A DNA stretch of 11,456 bases, taken from NCBI GenBank assembly GCA_023229385.1, contig JALNZI010000039.1, positions 1 to 11,456 on the forward strand. Reading direction: 5' to 3'. Source of the stretch: Candidatus Omnitrophota bacterium (GTDB taxonomy: Bacteria; Omnitrophota; Gorgyraeia; Gygaellales; Profunditerraquicolaceae). The notes beneath the pieces were generated by a model, which was not told where the DNA came from, searched no databases, and was given only the letters and a program-made list of their open reading frames with translations. The stretch's first letter is position 1. Each line of letters opens with the position of its first letter. The position numbers were made by a program, and so were the translations under genes. This document shows positions 5,174 to 10,400 of the stretch, one piece after another.

Positions 5174-6325
5174 ATGGAATTAGATAATTTAGTAGCTCTT
5201 GTTAGAGACGAGATAAAAAATAACAAAAAAACAAAATCGGGTATTAAATCTTATAGAACAATAAAAGATAAATCTGATTTATTACGTAAAAATGAACCAA
5301 TGGCACATAATGATCCAGATATGTATGATGTAAAATTTGTAAGTGGATTGACCGAAGGAGAAGAAGACAATAACAAAACTCTCCGGTCAAAAATAGCAAA
5401 TCATTATAATGTTTCTCCAGCAAAATTATCTATTTTAAAATTAGATGGTACCGATAGTATTATAGATTTATCAAGAGCTTTAAATTTGCCTATTGATGAT
5501 ACGAATTTTTCTGGAGTAAAAGAAACAATTAGAAAATTATCTGAAAGAGAAAGTGGATTGACCGAAGGAGAAGAAAATGATTATTATATAGTCGGTCAAT
5601 TAAAGAATTCATTTAGTCAAGTATTCGGAGAAGAAACATTTGGTGATGATACAGAAGAATATGATTTAATGCAAAGTTTGGATGATGAAACATCAGAAAA
5701 ATTAATTGATGATTTAGAACGTCAAGGAATTACAGTTACATATGATGAAGCAGATGATAGTCTAACTGTTGTAAATCATGGTAAACCAAACAAAGAAATT
5801 GGTATTGAAATTAATGAAGAAGAAAAAACTGATGAATATAAATACAGAATCATAACCCCAGAAGGTAAAATTAAATATGCAGGAACAGATGAATCAAGTT
5901 GGTTATCATTAAAGGAAGCAAAAAGAAAGGTCGATAGATCCAAAGGAGAAATGATTTATGAATTTGACAAAAAAGGCAACAGAATGTGGGAAGTTTTGGA
6001 TGAAAACATCAATGAAGAAACAAATAATGACGAATTACAAGAAGGTTTTGATGATGATGATTTTGAACAATATGTAAAAAATCATTTACCTGATATTGAT
6101 GACAACATGAATAGATATGGATATAATTTATCCGATTTATCTAAGATGTATAATTATTATGATCTAGCACATTTATTGGATGCAGATACAAGAATAATGA
6201 AAGATGTTGATGTTAGTTATTGGAGTAATTTTTTAAGACAATTGATGGAAGAATATTTACCCCATCATAAGGAAGAAAATGAAGAAGATTTGAATGAATC
6301 TACATCAGAAAAGGAACCTTGGTAA
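5174..6325 (+). CDS. Modular polyprotein-like ORF with L-x-E-[G/S] linkers, front half
   Basis: This 383-residue acidic protein looks like a string of small modules. It opens MELDNLVALVRDEIKNN. SGLTEGEE occurs twice, at residues 57-64 and 127-134, exactly 70 apart and encoded by a perfect 25-base repeat. Between them is a helical module. A second module follows (135-219), then a beta-rich one at about 220-275 (YKYRIITPEGKIKYAGTDES, then EMIYEF) of a type recurring in phage proteins. LQEG lies at 288-291, then a helical module, and LNES at 373-376 just before the final EKEPW. These L-x-E-[G/S] points match the T4 prohead-protease rule (cut after Glu in L/I-x-E). The frame stays open past the TAA into the next gene, which begins at the very next codon. 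Comparison with the repeat at 6618-6658 suggests a CAA-to-TAA change split one gene. Function of the modules unknown. Confidence 0.8.
   Translation: MELDNLVALVRDEIKNNKKTKSGIKSYRTIKDKSDLLRKNEPMAHNDPDMYDVKFVSGLTEGEEDNNKTLRSKIANHYNVSPAKLSILKLDGTDSIIDLSRALNLPIDDTNFSGVKETIRKLSERESGLTEGEENDYYIVGQLKNSFSQVFGEETFGDDTEEYDLMQSLDDETSEKLIDDLERQGITVTYDEADDSLTVVNHGKPNKEIGIEINEEEKTDEYKYRIITPEGKIKYAGTDESSWLSLKEAKRKVDRSKGEMIYEFDKKGNRMWEVLDENINEETNNDELQEGFDDDDFEQYVKNHLPDIDDNMNRYGYNLSDLSKMYNYYDLAHLLDADTRIMKDVDVSYWSNFLRQLMEEYLPHHKEENEEDLNESTSEKEPW
5341..5365 (+). repeat. 25-base direct repeat, copy 1 (encodes SGLTEGEE)
   Basis: A 25-base perfect direct repeat lies inside the 5174 ORF, with the other copy at 5551-5575. 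The 210-base period equals 70 codons, so the copies are in frame. It encodes the linker with the putative L-T-E/G cleavage point. Confidence 0.85.
5551..5575 (+). repeat. 25-base direct repeat, copy 2 (encodes SGLTEGEE)
   Basis: Second perfect copy of the repeat at 5341-5365. Flanking sequences on both sides differ, so only the linker is duplicated, not the modules. Confidence 0.85.
6282..6322 (+). repeat. 41-base direct repeat, copy 1 (encodes EDLNESTSEKEPW)
   Basis: A perfect 41-base repeat ends the 5174 ORF; its partner is at 6618-6658, 336 bases (112 codons) away and in frame. Copy 1 is followed by TAA, copy 2 by CAG, which is the basis for inferring a nonsense change here. Confidence 0.85.
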
Positions 6326-7093
6326 ATGACAAGGGATGAATTTTACGACTTTTATGGTGGTGATTCAAATTTTGGTAATTTAATAACAGCACGTGGTGCT
6401 AATAAACCCGATCTTGATGATTTTACAGAATCTGAATATCGAAGGTTTAAAGAAGCAAAAAGATTGGCAAAGGTAAAAGCCACAGATGTACTTCCCCTTT
6501 TAGATAAAGCTAAAAATAGAGATCGAGCTGTTTATCATTATACGATTATTAAAAATGCTTTATCCGAAGGCAAACCAGTACCTCCCGAAGTCCTGAAAGA
6601 TTATCCAGAATTACAAAAAGAAGATTTGAATGAATCTACATCAGAAAAGGAACCTTGGCAGATAAGAAGAGATGATTTAGAATTTCTTAGTTCAAGAATG
6701 TGGTTTAATAAGTTGACTAAGACGGAACAACAATTTATCAAGGATAAAATTAAAACTACTGACAATATTATAAACCTATCGGAAGAAGAAAATAATATTT
6801 TAAATACAATAAAATTAAAATTAGAAAATAATGGTAAACTACCAAAGCCGAAAAAAGAATTTTGGCAAATGACTTATCATCAATTTGTATCTATGATGGG
6901 TGGGGCGGGAAGATACTCTGATTTGAATTTAAAAGAAACACATTTTGATAATGTTGAACAAGCCCTGGCCGAAGGCAAACCAGTACCTCCCGAAGTCCTG
7001 AAAGATTATCCAGAATTACAAAAAGAAGATTTTGATTTAACAAAATTCAGAATCACCAATGTAAAACAATTAAGAGAAGATCTGAAAAGATAA
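6326..7093 (+). CDS. Modular polyprotein-like ORF with two GKPVPPEVL-x-DYP modules
   Basis: This 255-residue protein contains two related modules. The first spans residues 1-100 (MTRDEFYDFYGG ... HYTIIKNALSEGKPVPPEVL, KDYPELQKED). The second spans about 179-235 (FWQMTYHQFVSMMGG ... ALAEGKPVPPEVL, KDYPELQKED). The shared plan is M-T-x-x-x-F, an H-x-x-[IV] helix, then AL-x-EGKPVPPEVLKDYPEL. The GKPVPPEVL-x-DYP motif is known from large phage and plasmid 'polyvalent' proteins with methylase or helicase parts; its own role is unclear. Between them, residues 101-178 begin LNESTSEKEPWQIRR and are helical. The ATG directly follows the TAA of the previous ORF in the same frame, with no ribosome site, so translation probably depends on re-initiation, or the two were once one 639-residue protein. 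Module assignment is good, function unknown. Confidence 0.8.
   Translation: MTRDEFYDFYGGDSNFGNLITARGANKPDLDDFTESEYRRFKEAKRLAKVKATDVLPLLDKAKNRDRAVYHYTIIKNALSEGKPVPPEVLKDYPELQKEDLNESTSEKEPWQIRRDDLEFLSSRMWFNKLTKTEQQFIKDKIKTTDNIINLSEEENNILNTIKLKLENNGKLPKPKKEFWQMTYHQFVSMMGGAGRYSDLNLKETHFDNVEQALAEGKPVPPEVLKDYPELQKEDFDLTKFRITNVKQLREDLKR
6564..6627 (+). repeat. 64-base direct repeat, copy 1 (encodes the GKPVPPEVL segment)
   Basis: A perfect 64-base direct repeat with its partner at 6969-7032, 405 bases (135 codons) apart and in frame. Perfect identity at synonymous positions points to recent duplication or ongoing recombination rather than old divergence. Its 3' end overlaps the start of the 41-base repeat copy 2. 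Confidence 0.88.
6618..6658 (+). repeat. 41-base direct repeat, copy 2 (encodes EDLNESTSEKEPW)
   Basis: Second perfect copy of the 41-base repeat at 6282-6322. Here the reading frame continues through CAG (Gln) into the next module. Confidence 0.85.
6969..7032 (+). repeat. 64-base direct repeat, copy 2 (encodes the GKPVPPEVL segment)
   Basis: Second perfect copy of the 64-base repeat at 6564-6627. After it the sequence diverges to a different C-terminal tail (FDLTKFRITNVKQLREDLKR). Confidence 0.88.
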
Positions 7094-7132
7094 AAATAAA
7101 TTATAACATCAACCCAAATCAATAAAATATAT

Positions 7133-8215
7133 ATGAAAGATTCAGATTATAAAGGTGTAACCAAATCAGGAAAACCATATGACATAAGACGACCAATTAC
7201 TCATAAGGATTATGATGATTTTAGTGCAGAAGATCACAAAGAGGTTGCTGCAAAACATCATAACGTGGTTGGTAGAAATGACGTTAACGGTGAACAGAGT
7301 GCTTACCACGGTGCACAAAATACATTACATACACAAAAATCAAAAGAAATGAAACAAAATGCATTAAAAGAAGGAATAAAGACAAAGATTCCAGAAAAAG
7401 GTACACCCGAATGGCATAAACTCCAAATCGCTAAAAAGACAGTTAATATGAATCCAGAGATGGTCGGTGTTATGGGAGGACAATCCGTTGAAGATGCTAA
7501 GAAAATTTTAGCAAAATACGGATTAACTGAATCAGATGATGATATTAATAAGGTGTATATGGCAAGAACATCAACTGGTAAAGATGTAATAATAATTAAT
7601 ATGTCTGGTTATACGGCACCGGATGATAATAGAGAAATTAAATCATTTACTATAAAATACCCGGATGGCCATATTGAAAATAGAAATGAAGAACAATTAC
7701 ATTTTTACAAAGATTTACAAGATCCCACTAAACACGGATTCAATAAATCAATGGTGAATGGATTCAAAGATTATACTTCTCAATTAACGTCTGAATCAAA
7801 ACTCAACCAATTTAAAACAATACTGAACGAGAGTATATATCAGACATTAAAAGAAGAATTTGAAACAACATCGGAAGATGTCAAGGCGATTAAAACAGTT
7901 GATAAAAGTTTAAAGAAAATTGGAAGTCTGGCTTCTATTCAACAGAAAAAATTACAGGAACTTGAAACAAAAAAACAAACTGCATTAGCCGGTTATAAAA
8001 AATCAAAAGACAATCCGTCTGAAAACAAAAAATATATATCTGAATTAAAAGATATAAATAAAGAAATTTCTGAAGTTAAGGCAGAATTAATGACTACGGT
8101 AGCTACATTAGATGGTATTATTTCCAATCAAGCTTATGCAATGGATTTAAATGTTAAAATCAAAAAATCAATCGGTGATGAATATGAAGAGGAAGAAGAG
8201 AAGTGGCATGACTAA
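7133..8215 (+). CDS. Modular polyprotein-like ORF with C-terminal coiled coil
   Basis: This 360-residue protein has at least four parts. Residues 1-77 form a compact module (GVTKSGKPYDIRRPITHKDY, DDFSAEDHKEVAAKHH, GEQSAYHGAQ) of a kind seen in phage proteins. LKEG at 78-81 leads into a short helical module (TPEWHKLQIAKKTVNMNPEM, VGVMGGQSVEDAKKILAKYG) ending in LTES at 131-134. A beta-rich module follows (VYMARTSTGKDVIIINMSGY to about 215). A tag-like helix with LNES at 231-234 (KTILNESIYQTLKEEF) precedes a charged coiled coil (about 245-345) and an acidic tail. The L-x-E-[G/S] points again fall between modules. It starts 39 bases after the previous gene and ends just before the terL hairpin. 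T4 has the small terminase upstream of the large one; the coiled-coil end could be compared with it, but I see no specific match. Confidence 0.8.
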   Translation: MKDSDYKGVTKSGKPYDIRRPITHKDYDDFSAEDHKEVAAKHHNVVGRNDVNGEQSAYHGAQNTLHTQKSKEMKQNALKEGIKTKIPEKGTPEWHKLQIAKKTVNMNPEMVGVMGGQSVEDAKKILAKYGLTESDDDINKVYMARTSTGKDVIIINMSGYTAPDDNREIKSFTIKYPDGHIENRNEEQLHFYKDLQDPTKHGFNKSMVNGFKDYTSQLTSESKLNQFKTILNESIYQTLKEEFETTSEDVKAIKTVDKSLKKIGSLASIQQKKLQELETKKQTALAGYKKSKDNPSENKKYISELKDINKEISEVKAELMTTVATLDGIISNQAYAMDLNVKIKKSIGDEYEEEEEKWHD

Positions 8216-8239
8216 GTAAATATTTTAAAAATAATCGAG

Positions 8240-8272
8240 AGCTTTACTATTTAATGTAGTAAAGCTTTTTTT
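8240..8272 (+). terminator. Perfect hairpin plus T-tract ending at the terL start codon
   Basis: AGCTTTACTA (8240-8249) and TAGTAAAGCT (8257-8266) form a perfect 10-bp stem with a 7-base loop, followed by six T residues (8267-8272). The terL ATG begins at the very next base. It has the form of an intrinsic terminator for the block 3725-8215. It also occupies the place where a ribosome site would be, so it may limit terL translation on read-through transcripts. Confidence 0.75.
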
Positions 8273-10360
8273 ATGCCGCAAAAACTGACAAAACAATATA
8301 TAATAGATGAATACAAAAAATGTTATCAATCCCCGTCTTATTTTGTAAAAACCTATTGTTATATTCAACATCCAACCGAAGGAAAAATTAAATTCAATTT
8401 ATGGGATTTTCAGGAAGATGTAATTGAAAAATTCAAAGATAACAAAAAGGTAATTGTTCTGAAATCCAGACAACTTGGATTAAGTACACTTTGTGCTGGA
8501 TATATTCTTTGGTTAATTGAATTTTTTGATAACAAAAATGTGTTGATCGTCGCAACAAAACAATCAGTAGCTAGGAATTTGTTTATCAAAGTCGGGTTCA
8601 TGTATGATAATCTTCCCAAATGGTTGAGAGGTGAATCACCGGACGAATATAATAAATTATCATTGCGATTTAAAAACGGATCACAAGTAAAAGCGATTGC
8701 CAGCTCAGATGAAATGGGTCGGTCGGAGGCATTAAGTTTGTTGATTTTGGATGAATGTTCACAAACCGTTAATAATCAATTACTTGTAAGAAACAAAATC
8801 ACGGGGGAACAAAAATATATAGCATTTGATGAATTATTCACCAATTATTATAATGGGAATTCGATTGAAATTCCCGAAATGCTTGATACAAAAATTAAAT
8901 TTATTTCAGATTGGGAAGTAGAAACTCCAACGGGATTTCAAGATTTTAAAGGAGTCAAAAAAATTACATTACAAAAATATGTACATTTAAAAATCAAAAG
9001 ACAAAATGATATTGTAACAGAATTTAAGTGTTCAGAAAATCATAAATTAAAATTAATAGATAATACTTTTCGATGTGCAAAAAAATTAATTGCAAATGAT
9101 GTACTGTTTAATGATAATATTATCTTATCCGTTAGTATTGTTAATGAATCAATTGATTTATATGACTTGTTGAGTGTTAAAAACGGAAATGAATATATTA
9201 CTGAATCTGATATAATTAATCACAATTGTGCATTCATTGAAAACATAGATACAAGATGGCCATCCTTACAACAAACTGTTGCAGCGGGTGGTCAGATCAT
9301 AGCATTAAGTACACCAAATGGGCCACAAGGAAAATTCTTTGATTTGTTTACAGATTCTGAATCGGGTATTAATAGTTTTTATCCTATCAAATTAAAATGG
9401 AATGTACATCCTGAACACGATGACTTGTGGAGAGCTCAACAAGATAAAGAATTGGGCCCAAGAATGGCTGCACAGGAATGTGATGCATCGTGGATTTCTT
9501 CTGGTAATACTGTAATTGAACCGGAAATATTACAAATTTATGAAACCGCTTGTAAATTTCCCATATTAAAATCAGGAAATCAAGATAAATTTTGGGTATG
9601 GAAAGAACCGGAATATAACCATGATTATATAATTGCTGTTGATACATCAAGAGGAGATGCAGGAGACTCATCCGGTATACAAGTAATTGATTCCAATACA
9701 ATGGAACAAGTAGCAGAATTCCAGGATAAACTTCCTCCTGAAACACTTGGTCAGGTATCAATTGATGTTGCTGTTAAATACAACAATGGGTTGCTGGTAA
9801 TTGAAAATACCGGAATTGGATATTCAACATTAGTAACACCATTAAATCAAAATTATCCTCGTCTTTATTATACTCCGAGAAATGAAATAGATATGATGCC
9901 AGCAACATTACAATCTAATATGAACAAATTACAAAAGTTCATCAACAATCCGTTGGAATTTGGTGTCCCTGGTTTTAGTACAAGTGGAAAATCACGGCCA
10001 TTGATTATCAATAACATGATTAAGTTAATGAGAGAAAATTTGGTTATACTCAATTCAGTTAGATTATTCAATGAATTCAGAACGTTCATATGGAAAAACG
10101 GAAAACAGATAGCTAAATCAGGAAAACACGATGATTTAATTTTACCATTAGCTTTTGGTTTATGGGTAAGAGATTTGAGTTTAGGTTTATCAACTCAAAA
10201 TACTGAAATGACTAAGGAGTTAATATCAGGAATAACAAGTGGGAAAAGTCAATATCCAAATATGACTTCATCATTTGCAAATTATCAGTTGTCTGGAATC
10301 AAAAAAAATCAATTTGGTTCTATTTATAAGGAAGAAGAAGATTATTCATGGTTATTGTAA
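8273..10360 (+). CDS. terL: Terminase large subunit (T4 gp17-like) interrupted by a mini-intein
   Basis: The packaging motor ATPase and headful nuclease drives DNA into the prohead through the portal. The 695-residue precursor has a Q-type motif (FNLWDFQ, 41-47), a deviant Walker A (SRQLGLST, 65-72, Leu where T4 has Lys), Walker B LLILDE (156-161) and the coupling motif ALSTPNG (344-350). The RNase H-fold nuclease shows Asp457 (AVDTSRGDAGDSS), Glu511 (LLVIENTG) and Asp620/621 (KHDDLILPLAFG). An intein of 157 residues (162-318) splits the protein right after the Walker B Glu. Splicing would give about 538 residues, somewhat shorter than T4 gp17. The start is the ATG directly after the hairpin T-tract. 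An in-frame stop lies just upstream (8252-8254) and no other start fits. The portal gene follows after 40 bases. Confidence 0.95.
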   Translation: MPQKLTKQYIIDEYKKCYQSPSYFVKTYCYIQHPTEGKIKFNLWDFQEDVIEKFKDNKKVIVLKSRQLGLSTLCAGYILWLIEFFDNKNVLIVATKQSVARNLFIKVGFMYDNLPKWLRGESPDEYNKLSLRFKNGSQVKAIASSDEMGRSEALSLLILDECSQTVNNQLLVRNKITGEQKYIAFDELFTNYYNGNSIEIPEMLDTKIKFISDWEVETPTGFQDFKGVKKITLQKYVHLKIKRQNDIVTEFKCSENHKLKLIDNTFRCAKKLIANDVLFNDNIILSVSIVNESIDLYDLLSVKNGNEYITESDIINHNCAFIENIDTRWPSLQQTVAAGGQIIALSTPNGPQGKFFDLFTDSESGINSFYPIKLKWNVHPEHDDLWRAQQDKELGPRMAAQECDASWISSGNTVIEPEILQIYETACKFPILKSGNQDKFWVWKEPEYNHDYIIAVDTSRGDAGDSSGIQVIDSNTMEQVAEFQDKLPPETLGQVSIDVAVKYNNGLLVIENTGIGYSTLVTPLNQNYPRLYYTPRNEIDMMPATLQSNMNKLQKFINNPLEFGVPGFSTSGKSRPLIINNMIKLMRENLVILNSVRLFNEFRTFIWKNGKQIAKSGKHDDLILPLAFGLWVRDLSLGLSTQNTEMTKELISGITSGKSQYPNMTSSFANYQLSGIKKNQFGSIYKEEEDYSWLL
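8756..9226 (+). other. Mini-intein within terL
   Basis: Intein residues 162-318 of the terL precursor begin with Cys162 (ECSQTV) and end with His317-Asn318, followed by Cys319 (INHN then CAFI), the standard splice-junction residues. CSENHKLKL (253-261) matches intein block B, where the His assists N-terminal cleavage. LYDLLSV (296-302) matches block F, and ESDIINHN block G. At 157 residues there is no room for a LAGLIDADG or HNH homing endonuclease, so it is a mini-intein. Removing it joins LLILDE to CAFIENID, restoring a normal terminase Walker B region. A working terminase therefore requires splicing. Other explanations are unlikely because all block residues are present in order. Confidence 0.9.
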
Positions 10361-10400
10361 AAAATGTTGATTACTAATAGATTAACAACAAAAACATTAA

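Noticed and set aside
5341..7032. CRISPR array or transposon-related repeats
   Set aside because: The repeats are few, of different lengths, unevenly spaced, in frame and protein-coding, without terminal inverted repeats or a transposase.
8756..9226. Homing endonuclease within the intein
   Set aside because: Only about 157 residues lie between the splice junctions, all accounted for by splicing blocks and linker; no LAGLIDADG, HNH or GIY-YIG pattern is present.
9387..9761. 124-codon open frame on the - strand inside terL
   Set aside because: It lies wholly within the confidently identified terL coding sequence, has a low-complexity hydrophobic composition typical of antisense shadows, and has no start context.
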